Part shown: positions 1 through 6,505 of the stretch, in pieces | Numbering within the stretch: the stretch's first letter is position 1 | Layout: each line of letters begins with the position of its first letter | Assembly (NCBI GenBank): GCA_024762915.1 | Contig: JANTGL010000109.1 | Span: 1-8,530 of the forward strand | Direction of reading: 5' to 3' | Source of the DNA: Bacteroidales bacterium | GTDB lineage: Bacteria; Bacteroidota; Bacteroidia; Bacteroidales; JAADGE01 | DNA length: 8,530 nt | Program-made: the position numbers and the translations under genes | The notes under the pieces: generated by a model | Told to the model about the DNA's origin: nothing | The model's database searches: none | Seen by the model: the letters and a program-made list of their open reading frames with translations, nothing else

Positions 1-191
1 GAGAATTTCGTATATATCGGAACAAATTCGGTTTTTTCTTTACTTGTCAGTTGCAACTTATTAATAATAAATTTCAGTTGCATTTCTTTGATTTCTTTTC
101 TCTTTTGAGTGTTCATTCCCGGACCGGGTTGAGCAAATATTTGTCCGGTAAAAAAGAAAACGGTCAGTACGGAAAATATAATATGTTTCAT
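1..191 (-). CDS. Secreted Spy/CpxP-like periplasmic protein, candidate ECF sensor (partial, 3' end outside window)
   Basis: The reading frame opens with ATG at 191-189 and runs off the left edge; 63 residues are visible. Residues 1-20 form a signal peptide: MK, a hydrophobic core (IIFSVLTVFFF), then a cleavage-type IFA followed by Q21. The mature start is PGPG followed by a charged amphipathic helix (TQKRKEIKEMQLKFIINK) and LQLTSKEKTEFVPIY at 46-60. A helix followed by 'L-x-L-T-x-x-(E/Q)' is the hallmark of the Spy/CpxP/CnrX-like periplasmic group, whose members act as envelope chaperones or as sensors that work with ECF sigma factors. The gene lies 19 bases downstream of the membrane protein and second after the ECF sigma gene, so a sensor role is inferred from context. 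The family call cannot be confirmed without the missing C-terminal part, where the second LTxxQ-type motif would lie. Confidence 0.68.
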   Translation of the reverse strand, partial: MKHIIFSVLTVFFFTGQIFAQPGPGMNTQKRKEIKEMQLKFIINKLQLTSKEKTEFVPIYTKF

Positions 192-210
192 TGTTAAAAG
201 GTTTTTAATT

Positions 211-774
211 TTATAATTCGGCAAGTAATTCGGTAAAATCATTATCATCGGCATAATCTATAAAATATTCATAGGTTGATTCATCTTCCGGGTTCACGGT
301 TTCTTCGGAAGAATCTTCGTTTGTATATTCATAAATTTGACTTGCATCCGTTTCGTCAATAAATGCATTTACTTCAGGATCAAGATATTTTATGTCAATA
401 TCATCAATGTTTAAAGTATTGTTTGCAATAAAACTTGAGTTATTTGTTTGTAAACTGTCGTGATTTTGAGCTTGTTTATTTGTATTAATAATATCGGTTA
501 ATAAAAATTGCCAAAGAGCAAATATGATAATTATTCCTGCTGCAGCTGACAGCCAAGGTTTTAAAAGTTGAATAATTTTTCCTTTTTTAGAATTCAGTTG
601 AACCGTAAAATTTTCAAAATAATTTATCGGTACTCTGAAAGGATTTTTGTTTCCGAATTTTTTCTTCAAATTCTCTTCGGAAATTCGAGATTCAAGTTCC
701 AAAGAAAAGCTTTCAAAATAATTTTCGGGAACATTAAAAGCGTTGTTTTTAGTTATGTCGTTTAAATTTTTCAT
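211..774 (-). CDS. Single-pass membrane protein with duplicated N-terminal motif, candidate anti-sigma factor
   Basis: This 187-residue protein follows the ECF sigma gene on the same strand. Residues 11-30 (NAFNVPENYFESF...) and 44-63 (NPFRVPINYFENF...) are an internal repeat with 11 of 20 positions identical and a 33-residue period. A lysine-rich stretch (64-72) precedes one membrane segment at about 75-93, so by the positive-inside rule the repeat pair is cytoplasmic and the C-terminal half periplasmic. The C-terminal part (122-187) is very acidic, with many D/E and aromatic residues, and ends in TELLAEL. Position between an ECF sigma gene and a Spy/CpxP-like gene suggests it holds the sigma factor at the membrane. 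No zinc-binding HxxxCxxC anti-sigma motif is present and no FecR-like domain is seen, so it is not a classical anti-sigma factor. The anti-sigma role is inferred from topology and context. The ATG at 774-772 follows an A-rich leader. Confidence 0.7.
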   Translation of the reverse strand: MKNLNDITKNNAFNVPENYFESFSLELESRISEENLKKKFGNKNPFRVPINYFENFTVQLNSKKGKIIQLLKPWLSAAAGIIIIFALWQFLLTDIINTNKQAQNHDSLQTNNSSFIANNTLNIDDIDIKYLDPEVNAFIDETDASQIYEYTNEDSSEETVNPEDESTYEYFIDYADDNDFTELLAEL

Positions 775-838
775 GTGTCTTTTTAATAATTTTCAAAGGT
801 CACATAGGAACACCCGCATGCCTGCTTATTTTTATTCT

Positions 839-847
839 GCAAAGGTA
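839..847 (-). promoter_or_regulatory. Bacteroidetes-type -7 box (TACCTTTGC) inside the sigma/membrane-protein gap
   Basis: On the minus strand this reads TACCTTTGC, matching the Bacteroidetes housekeeping -7 consensus TAnnTTTG. It lies 64 bases before the ATG of the candidate anti-sigma gene, so that gene and the periplasmic protein could be transcribed separately from the sigma gene. No TTTG is found at the usual 19-21 base distance upstream, so it is either a weak promoter or one with another -33 requirement, for example recognition by the neighbouring ECF sigma factor. Confidence 0.4.
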
Positions 848-857
848 TGTTCGTGCA

Positions 858-902
858 TCAGTCATCCCTTTGGATGTTAAACTTGTATACTGGGTGTTTC
901 AT
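858..902 (-). CDS. Possible 14-residue leader peptide (MKHPVYKFNIQRDD)
   Basis: An ATG at 902-900 begins a 14-codon frame ending in TGA at 860-858. It is preceded, nine bases upstream, by AAAAGGA, a Shine-Dalgarno-like purine run. The stop overlaps by one base (TGATG) the ATG of a second, 8-codon frame (832-858). The frame starts 38 bases after the sigma-factor stop and inside the inverted-repeat element, so it could be a translated leader that controls folding of the transcript. A peptide this short arises easily by chance and no family is recognised. Confidence 0.22.
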   Translation of the reverse strand: MKHPVYKFNIQRDD

Positions 903-940
903 GTTTGCTTATCCTTTTGACTTCAAAATCAAAGAAATGT

Positions 941-1489
941 TTAATATTGTTTGACAAAATTTTCAATTTTTTTTACGGCATGATGATAAGATGCCTTTAA
1001 AGCACCGACCGAAGTGTCCAAGATTTCAGACATTTCTTCGTATTTTGTTTCATCAAAGTATTTCATATTAAAAACGATACGTTGTTTTTCGGGTAAAGTC
1101 AGAATTGCTTTTTGAAGGATTAATTGTGCTTTGTCTCCTTCAAAATAATCGTCACTTTCCAAGCTGTTACTCAAAGTTTCTTCATAATTTTCAAAAGAAT
1201 CTTCGCTTTTTTTCTTTTTGTTATTTATAAATGTGATTGCTTCGTTTGTGGCAATTCGGAATAACCAGGTATAAATTTTTGAGTCTCGGTTGAATTTTTC
1301 AAGATAACGCCAGACTTTAATAAAGGTATTTTGCAGAACATCATCGGCATCTTCATGTATCAAAACAATCTTTCGGATATGCCAATAAAGTCGTTCTTTA
1401 TATTCTTCGACAATTAAATTAAATGCTTCTGATAATTCTTTATTTGTCAGATGTTTGTCTATTTTGTTCACGCTTGCGGCAGAGTTCAT
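941..1489 (-). CDS. RNA polymerase sigma factor, ECF (sigma-70) family
   Basis: The 182-residue protein has the two domains of an extracytoplasmic-function sigma factor and nothing else. Region 2 spans about 23-88 and includes the core-binding and -10-recognising helices (HEDADDVLQNTFIKVWRYL at 45-63, then IYTWLFRIATNEAITFI at 72-88). A charged linker rich in K, E, D and S (91-120) follows. Region 4, the -35-binding helix-turn-helix, spans about 122-176 (LPEKQRIVFNMKYF, then YEEMSEILDTSVGALKASYHHAVKKI). Length and layout are normal for the family. It would direct RNA polymerase to envelope-response promoters, possibly including its own operon. The ATG at 1489-1487 is chosen; about 20 residues precede region 2. 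The gene lies 50 bases after the crotonase gene on the same strand, and the membrane protein and periplasmic protein follow it, the usual place for the regulator of an ECF factor. Confidence 0.95.
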   Translation of the reverse strand: MNSAASVNKIDKHLTNKELSEAFNLIVEEYKERLYWHIRKIVLIHEDADDVLQNTFIKVWRYLEKFNRDSKIYTWLFRIATNEAITFINNKKKKSEDSFENYEETLSNSLESDDYFEGDKAQLILQKAILTLPEKQRIVFNMKYFDETKYEEMSEILDTSVGALKASYHHAVKKIENFVKQY

Positions 1490-1539
1490 ATTTTCAAATC
1501 AAATCAGTCATTATTTTGACTTTTGAAACAGATAAAGGT

Positions 1540-2319
1540 TTAATTTCCCCAATTAATTTTTTCTTTATTTAAAAAAGCAGCAATACCTTTCTTGCAATCA
1601 TCCGTATTTCTGGATATTGCATTTATTTCGGCGGCAAAATTAAGAGCTTTGTTATAGTCCAAACTTTGAATATCCGATATTAACTTTTTTGTTAAAGTAA
1701 GGGAGTCTCCGGAAGCGTTTTTTATCAATTTTTGTGCAAAATCAGATACTGCTTTTTCAATATTCTCTTTTTTTTCGATAAAATTAAAAATTGTCATTTC
1801 TTTGGCTTCGGAAGCTGAAATTAAATTTCCTGTCAGTAATAATTCTTTGGCTTTTGTTTCTCCGATTTTACGAATCAGGAAAAAACTGACAATTGCCGGC
1901 ACAAACCCGATGGCAACTTCGGTGTAGCCGTATTTTGCATCGGGAACCGAAAAAACAAAATCGCAAACGGTTGCCAAACCTGCACCGCCGGCAATGGCAT
2001 ACCCTTCAATCTGTGCAATTACAATTTTATTTAAAGTGTAAATTGTTTTGTAAAGTTCTGCCAGGTTTTTTGAATCTTCCAAATTTTCTTCGAAACTGTT
2101 TTCTTGCAAACTTTGCAAATAAGCCAAATCGGCACCGGCACAAAATGCTTTGCCTTCTGCTTTTAAAACGATGACTTTTGCATTTACATCCTCTTCGGCT
2201 TTTTTGAAAGTTTCTTTTAATTCTTCAACCAATTCGGCATTTAAAGCATTCCGTTTTTCCGGACGGTTTAAACTTATGTATCCGATTTTGTCTTTTGTGT
2301 TGTATTTAATGTATTGCAT
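1540..2319 (-). CDS. Enoyl-CoA hydratase/isomerase (crotonase) family, probably methylglutaconyl-CoA hydratase type
   Basis: The 259-residue protein has full crotonase length. The N-terminal signature NRPEKRNALN lies at 18-27. The oxyanion-hole strands are KAFCAGADL (57-65) and GYAIAGGAGL (106-115). TEVAIGFVPA (133-142) carries E134, which aligns with the second catalytic glutamate (E164 of rat enoyl-CoA hydratase). The position of the first catalytic glutamate (E144) is Gly114 here, and the 'EVxIGxVPA' block followed by a hydrophobic run resembles bacterial LiuC-type methylglutaconyl-CoA hydratases of leucine breakdown more than fatty-acid beta-oxidation hydratases. Other crotonase activities (isomerase, other CoA substrates) cannot be excluded. 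It starts 9 bases after the stop of the outer-membrane protein gene and may be transcribed with it, although no functional link is evident. No other leucine-degradation gene is in the window. Confidence 0.85.
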   Translation of the reverse strand: MQYIKYNTKDKIGYISLNRPEKRNALNAELVEELKETFKKAEEDVNAKVIVLKAEGKAFCAGADLAYLQSLQENSFEENLEDSKNLAELYKTIYTLNKIVIAQIEGYAIAGGAGLATVCDFVFSVPDAKYGYTEVAIGFVPAIVSFFLIRKIGETKAKELLLTGNLISASEAKEMTIFNFIEKKENIEKAVSDFAQKLIKNASGDSLTLTKKLISDIQSLDYNKALNFAAEINAISRNTDDCKKGIAAFLNKEKINWGN

Positions 2320-2328
2320 TTTATTAAT

Positions 2329-3750
2329 TTAGAATAAACTGTATTGAAGACCTAAAAGAAAATGAAATCGTACACTATTCTGTTTAGGTCTATAACTAAA
2401 CAATTGTATATAAGATTGATCCGACATGTCTCCGTTAAAAGATAGTCTGAATTGAGGTGAAATGTAGTAATAACCGGAAATTTGCAGATTAAAATTTATT
2501 GAATTTGAAATATTTGAATTTGTATTTAATAAAATAAAATTATCAGAATTTAATCCGTAACCGGAGGATAAATTAAAACTCATTGAGGTTCTGGTATTGG
2601 GGTAAAAAGCATATCCGAAGCCGGCATAAACATTTAAGTTATCAGAGAAATTCGTGTCAGAATATGATTCTGTATCAGTAACATAGTTTAAAAAAGGATA
2701 ACTTATATCAAAACTGAAATTTCTTTGCCAATATAAATTTATATTTTTATTTGATGTAAAATTAAATCCCGGAGCAATATTAATACTCCTGTATTTAAAT
2801 ATTCGGGAAATAGTATCTTGTTCTTTAAAAATTGTTTTATTCGGCTGAAATTCAGGCCTCAGATAAAAGCTGAATGTTTTGCCTTCATATCTGTATTGAT
2901 TACCTGCATATATCCAATAATCATTCAAAGTAGTGAAATAATGAATGTCATTTTGAGATATTAAACGGTTTATATTTAAAAAAGAATCAAGCTGTTCTAA
3001 TTCATATATTCTTTTTTTTCTGCTGTCAAAAAATCGTTCATTCTTTAATTGAGCTATAAATTCAGCCAATTTTATTATATCTTTTTTCTCATGAGTTTTT
3101 GATGCCATCCCTTTTTCTGAAAGTTTGTTTAATATGTATATTGCATGAATATAGTCATTTACAGGTTCTATTCGACCTTTTCCGATTGAAAAAGATGTTG
3201 AAACAAAAGTTGAAAATTGTGAATCAGATGAGCTGATTTTATTTTCAATATTATCCGGATTTATAAAATTTTGTTTTGAACTGTTTGAAAATACAGAATT
3301 CTGAAATTGAAAATTAAATCCCCAAAAACGATTTTGCTCAAAGTAAAACTTATTATTAGAATATATATTTATACTACCGGTAAAATTGTTTTCTTGTATA
3401 TTACTTAAATATAAAATACTGTCCGGTGTGTAATTTTCAAAATGAAATTTATTCTTAATGTTTACGCTCGCAGAATATTTACCTTGGTATTTTCGGGTAT
3501 TTTTCAAATAATAATATTGAGTTTCAAAGTTATTTGTTAAGTCAAAAAGTTTTGAGTTATAATATGTTTGTGCTGTATCAGACATATGATTAGAATTATA
3601 AAAGTTTGTTAAATTTAAATTAAAATCCAATGTTTGCCTTTTTAAATCCGGTAATTTATATTCCGAAAAATTAATTGTGTCCGTTTGGGCAAAAATTTCG
3701 GAAACGGAAAAAGAAATTAATACTGATAATACAAGAATTGATTTTTTCAT
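2329..3750 (-). CDS. Outer-membrane beta-barrel protein with internal helical segment, function unknown
   Basis: The 473-residue protein starts with a clear signal peptide (MKKSILVLSVLISFSVSEIFA, cut before Q22). Most of the rest is alternating polar/hydrophobic, aromatic-rich sequence typical of outer-membrane strands, for example SINIYSNNKFYFEQNRFWGF (126-145) and the C-terminal repeats at 315-473. It ends in FHFLLGLQYSLF, with the terminal phenylalanine that directs insertion by the BAM complex. Residues about 190-270 differ: GKGRIEPVNDYIHAIYILNKL (from 190) and the following charged segment look helical and would sit in or beside the barrel. A 'GxGRIExVxDAxxAxYIL' segment occurs, as I recall, in other uncharacterised Bacteroidetes outer-membrane proteins. 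Substrate and role are unknown. It is the first gene after a 104-base gap and is followed closely by the crotonase. Confidence 0.8.
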   Translation of the reverse strand: MKKSILVLSVLISFSVSEIFAQTDTINFSEYKLPDLKRQTLDFNLNLTNFYNSNHMSDTAQTYYNSKLFDLTNNFETQYYYLKNTRKYQGKYSASVNIKNKFHFENYTPDSILYLSNIQENNFTGSINIYSNNKFYFEQNRFWGFNFQFQNSVFSNSSKQNFINPDNIENKISSSDSQFSTFVSTSFSIGKGRIEPVNDYIHAIYILNKLSEKGMASKTHEKKDIIKLAEFIAQLKNERFFDSRKKRIYELEQLDSFLNINRLISQNDIHYFTTLNDYWIYAGNQYRYEGKTFSFYLRPEFQPNKTIFKEQDTISRIFKYRSINIAPGFNFTSNKNINLYWQRNFSFDISYPFLNYVTDTESYSDTNFSDNLNVYAGFGYAFYPNTRTSMSFNLSSGYGLNSDNFILLNTNSNISNSINFNLQISGYYYISPQFRLSFNGDMSDQSYIQLFSYRPKQNSVRFHFLLGLQYSLF

Positions 3751-3819
3751 TTTAAATAATTTAAGAGTTCTGTTTGTAATAATGGTTTTTTTGATAAAAT
3801 ATTATTATAAATATGATAT

Positions 3820-3849
3820 TTAACTTTTTTTAAGTTAATTTAAGTTAAT
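3820..3849. repeat. 10-bp tandem repeat plus A/T hairpin between flippase and outer-membrane protein genes
   Basis: TTAAGTTAAT occurs twice in perfect tandem (3830-3839, 3840-3849). TTAACTT at 3820-3826 pairs with AAGTTAA at 3832-3838 around a five-base loop, giving a 7-bp stem. It lies just after the flippase stop on the minus strand, where a terminator might be expected, but the stem has a single G:C pair, so termination activity is doubtful. The rest of the 104-base gap (3751-3854) is very AT-rich, and no TAnnTTTG box for the outer-membrane protein gene is visible. Confidence 0.3.
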
Positions 3850-3854
3850 ATAAA

Positions 3855-5297
3855 TCAATTAGTTTTATCGTATTTTAAAATTTGATAAAGCATTTTCAAA
3901 TCAATCAGTTTGAATGCAAAAGCACTTAAAATTCCGATCGTTAATGTCGTAATAAAAGCAATCGGTCTGCTTGTTATAAATGTGTCGGTAATATATCCGG
4001 ATAAAATAATCCAAGCCGTAAAAAGAATTATTGAAATTAACAGTTTGTATCGAATTTTAAAATTGAAAACTTTTCGAGCAATCAGAAATTGCAGCATTGC
4101 CGTTATAAATTGAGTAATTAAACTTGCCAGTGCTGCTCCGTATGCTTTCAAATTCGGTATCAGAATAAAATTCAATGTTAAATTTAACACAACACCGATG
4201 CCTGCCATAATGTTCAATTCTTTTAAATTACCGTTTGCCGTCAGCAATGTTCCGAAAATATATGAAACGGAAATGGGAATAAAACCGAGAATTAATATCT
4301 CAAAAACTTTTGCCGATTCCTTAATATGGTCGTTATATAAAACATAAATAATATCATTTCTGAAAAAAGAAAAGTTGACGGCAACAACAACGGCAGGTAT
4401 CACAAGCAACAAAAAAGATACTTTAACAAGTTGTGTGACATTTTCTTTTTTTACCAACATTCTTGCAAACATAGGCAAAAGTAATGTAGCAAAAAGCAAT
4501 GCATACTGCGAACTTGCATCTAAAATTCGATAACCGTGCGCATAAATTCCGGTTTGAGTATCACCGTCGGGCAGCAGCCGTTCAATCATTACTGAATCAA
4601 TTCTGGTGTATGATGTCATTAATAAAACTAAAAGTGCATAAGGATAACTTTTTCGTAATATGACTAAAAAGAATTTAAAATTAAATTTAAATGTTAAACC
4701 TCCGGATTTTGCTTTTATTATGAAAAATGCGACCAATGAAGTTGTTGTGTAAGCAACTGATTGTGAATAAATAAGCCATTCAATCTTAAATGTTTTTCTG
4801 AAATTTAAAAGTAAAAAGCCGACAATAATAATCATCAAAAGACGATCGAGAACGGACAACATACTGTCGGTTTTAAACAGTTGCAAACCGGAAATATTCG
4901 ATCGCATATACATGATCAACGAAAGTAAGAATTGGTTTCCGGCAAGGATAAGAAGAAATTGAATTTGTCTTTCGTTATAATCAATTAATAATGCCCCGAT
5001 AAAAATAATCAGAATGTAAAAAATACCGAGCAAAAATTTCAGTCCGATAATGTTGGAAAAGTGTTTACTTAACAATTGATGATGGCGGGCAATGTTTCGA
5101 TTGTTAAAATTTGTAATGCCGAGGTCAAGAAAAATATTAAATAACAGTGAGAAGTTAAACAAAGCAAAATAAAATCCGTATTCAGAAGAACCCACTGTAT
5201 TTTGTACCGTCATATCAATACCGAAAATCCAAAACGGTTTAATCAACAGGTTTAATGAAACCAGAAAAAGCAAATTTGTTATAAACTTTTTTCTCAA
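3855..5297 (-). CDS. Wzx-like polysaccharide/lipid-linked oligosaccharide flippase
   Basis: This roughly 480-residue integral inner-membrane protein has about 12-14 hydrophobic segments spread over its length, as in the MOP-superfamily polysaccharide transporters that flip undecaprenyl-linked sugar units to the periplasm. Recognisable pieces are the N-terminal KPFWIFGIDMTVQNTVG (20-36) with SEYGFYFALFNFS, then LDLGITNFNNRNIA (58-71), and in the middle TRIDSVMIERLLPD (231-244), where charged residues line the channel in this family. The start is TTG at 5297-5295: an in-frame TAA lies three codons upstream, and the first ATG (residue 29) would delete most of the first membrane helix. A minus-strand TACTTTTGC box lies about 25 bases upstream. 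It is divergent from a GT4 glycosyltransferase, which supports a role in surface glycan export. The exact glycan is unknown. Confidence 0.9.
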   Translation of the reverse strand: MRKKFITNLLFLVSLNLLIKPFWIFGIDMTVQNTVGSSEYGFYFALFNFSLLFNIFLDLGITNFNNRNIARHHQLLSKHFSNIIGLKFLLGIFYILIIFIGALLIDYNERQIQFLLILAGNQFLLSLIMYMRSNISGLQLFKTDSMLSVLDRLLMIIIVGFLLLNFRKTFKIEWLIYSQSVAYTTTSLVAFFIIKAKSGGLTFKFNFKFFLVILRKSYPYALLVLLMTSYTRIDSVMIERLLPDGDTQTGIYAHGYRILDASSQYALLFATLLLPMFARMLVKKENVTQLVKVSFLLLVIPAVVVAVNFSFFRNDIIYVLYNDHIKESAKVFEILILGFIPISVSYIFGTLLTANGNLKELNIMAGIGVVLNLTLNFILIPNLKAYGAALASLITQFITAMLQFLIARKVFNFKIRYKLLISIILFTAWIILSGYITDTFITSRPIAFITTLTIGILSAFAFKLIDLKMLYQILKYDKTN

Positions 5298-5322
5298 AAG
5301 CGTTTAATTTAAAAAATTATCA

Positions 5323-5331
5323 GCAAAAGTA
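5323..5331 (-). promoter_or_regulatory. -7 promoter box (TACTTTTGC) for the flippase
   Basis: The minus strand reads TACTTTTGC, a match to the Bacteroidetes -7 element TAnnTTTG. It lies 25 bases before the TTG start of the flippase, a usual distance for a short leader. No clear TTTG -33 box is found about 20 bases further upstream. Confidence 0.45.
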
Positions 5332-5353
5332 GTAATTATTTAGCTGCACTTAT

Positions 5354-5361
5354 TAATTTTG
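5354..5361 (+). promoter_or_regulatory. -7 promoter box (TAATTTTG) for the glycosyltransferase gene
   Basis: TAATTTTG fits TAnnTTTG and ends 19 bases before the ATG at 5381. With the box on the other strand at 5323-5331 it forms a divergent pair in an 83-base gap. The -33 position is not conserved, so strength is uncertain. Confidence 0.35.
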
Positions 5362-5380
5362 ACTGATATTTTGAAGATTT

Positions 5381-6505
5381 ATGAAAATTGCCGTAAATAC
5401 ACGATTGCTTATTAAAAATAAGTTGGACGGAATCGGATGGTTTACTTTTGAAACTTTGAAAAGAATAACAAGAAATCATCCTGAGCATGAATTCTTGTTT
5501 TTATTCGACAGAAAATTTTCCGAAGAATTTATTTTTTCCGATAATATTACTCCCGTAATCCTAAATCCGCCTGCACGCCATCCTGTTTTATGGTTCTTTT
5601 GGTTTGAATTTTCGGTATCAAGGTTTATAAAGAAAAATAACATTGATTTGTTTTTGTCACCCGACGGGTATTTATCATTATCGTCAAACATTAAACAAAT
5701 TCCTGTTATTCACGATATTAATTTTGTTCATCGTCCGGAGGATTTACCCTCTTTTACAAGAAAATATTATAATTATTTCTTTCCGAAATTTGCCGAAAAA
5801 GCATCCGTAATTGCAACAGTTTCGGAATATTCAAAACAAGATATCGTAAAAACATATAAGATTCCGGGAGATAAAATAACTGTTGTTTTTAACGGATGTA
5901 ATGAAAGTTATGTCCCCGTTTCCCAAGAACAGAAGAAAGATACAAAACAAAAATATTCCAAAGGAAAAGAGTATTTTATTTTTATCGGAACCTTGCATCC
6001 GCGAAAAAATATTGCTCGTCTTTTTCGAGCATTTGAATTGTTTAAAAAAGAATCGGGGACGGATATGAAACTGCTAATTGTGGGTACAAAAATGTTTATG
6101 ACAAAGGATATTGAGTCGGCATATTCGCAATCCGATTTTAAAGAAGATATTATTTTTACGGGCAGATTAAATCCGGAAGATTTGCACATGGTTTTGGCTT
6201 CGGCATTTGCAATGACTTTTGTGCCTTTATTTGAGGGATTCGGGATTCCTATGATTGAAGCAATGAATTGCGATGTTCCCGTAATCTGCTCTGACACAAC
6301 ATCTTTACCGGAAGTTGCAGGAGATGCCGCTTTATTTGTTAATCCCTTTGATGTTGTAGAAATCAAAAACAAAATGATGATAATAACGGAAAATGAAGAA
6401 TTGCGAAAAGCATTAATTGAGAAAGGCAGAAAAAGAAAAAATCTGTTCAGCTGGGATAAAACAACTGAAAAACTTTGGAAGCTCATTGAAGAAAGTTTAA
6501 AATAA
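5381..6505 (+). CDS. GT4-family (GT-B fold) glycosyltransferase
   Basis: The 374-residue protein has typical length for a family 4 glycosyltransferase. The N-terminal acceptor domain (1-about 180) starts MKIAVNTRLL, has a glycine-containing loop (LDGIGWFTFETLKR, 15-28), and HDINF at 111-115 where the conserved His-Asp lies. The C-terminal nucleotide-sugar domain has FIGTLHPRKNI (201-211), LLIVG (231-235), FTGRLNPEDL (259-268), and the donor-binding EX7E motif with E285 and E293 in FEGFGIPMIEAM, followed by PVICSDTTSLPEVAGDAALFV. It would transfer a sugar from an NDP-sugar to a growing polysaccharide or lipid-linked glycan at the inner face of the cytoplasmic membrane; donor and acceptor are not predictable. 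The divergent flippase gene suggests the same surface-glycan process. The stop codon directly abuts the ATG of the methyltransferase, implying co-transcription. Confidence 0.93.
   Translation: MKIAVNTRLLIKNKLDGIGWFTFETLKRITRNHPEHEFLFLFDRKFSEEFIFSDNITPVILNPPARHPVLWFFWFEFSVSRFIKKNNIDLFLSPDGYLSLSSNIKQIPVIHDINFVHRPEDLPSFTRKYYNYFFPKFAEKASVIATVSEYSKQDIVKTYKIPGDKITVVFNGCNESYVPVSQEQKKDTKQKYSKGKEYFIFIGTLHPRKNIARLFRAFELFKKESGTDMKLLIVGTKMFMTKDIESAYSQSDFKEDIIFTGRLNPEDLHMVLASAFAMTFVPLFEGFGIPMIEAMNCDVPVICSDTTSLPEVAGDAALFVNPFDVVEIKNKMMIITENEELRKALIEKGRKRKNLFSWDKTTEKLWKLIEESLK

Larger units (their letters stand above)
775..940 (-). other. Unusual 166-base gap between sigma and membrane-protein genes, with possible structured element at 795-918
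   Basis: The core 795-918 is about 40% GC by hand count, clearly above the very AT-rich spacers elsewhere in the window. Its ends form an imperfect inverted repeat: AAAGG, CACAT and GGAACACCC at 795-815 face GGGTGTTTC, ATGT and CCTTT at 892-917. In minus-strand RNA this gives GAAACACCC pairing with GGGUGUUCC (8 of 9 positions), extended outward by ACAU/AUGU and AAAGG/CCUUU with bulges. A 13-base direct repeat, CATGYYTGCTTAT, occurs at 817-829 and 900-912 (two mismatches). A small hairpin, CATCC-CTTT-GGATG, sits at 863-876. It could be a cis-acting RNA, a regulatory region for the downstream pair, or the remnant of a small mobile element. No target-site duplication was found. Confidence 0.45.

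Noticed and set aside
800..865. 21-codon minus-strand frame starting ATGACTGATG in the sigma operon gap
   Set aside because: It lacks a ribosome-binding-like stretch at normal spacing, overlaps the better-placed 14-codon frame in another frame, and matches no known family.
795..918. Insertion-sequence or MITE call for the inverted-repeat element
   Set aside because: The inverted repeats are imperfect and bulged, no target-site duplication is visible at the ends, and no second copy is present in the window, so a mobile origin cannot be claimed from this sequence alone.
1490..1539. Promoter directly upstream of the ECF sigma gene
   Set aside because: No TAnnTTTG box or recognisable ECF-type -35/-10 pair could be found on the minus strand in this 50-base gap; the gene may be read from upstream.
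1893..2332. Two plus-strand open frames (1893-2174, 2150-2332) within the crotonase gene
   Set aside because: Both are antisense shadows of a well-supported crotonase with complete family motifs.
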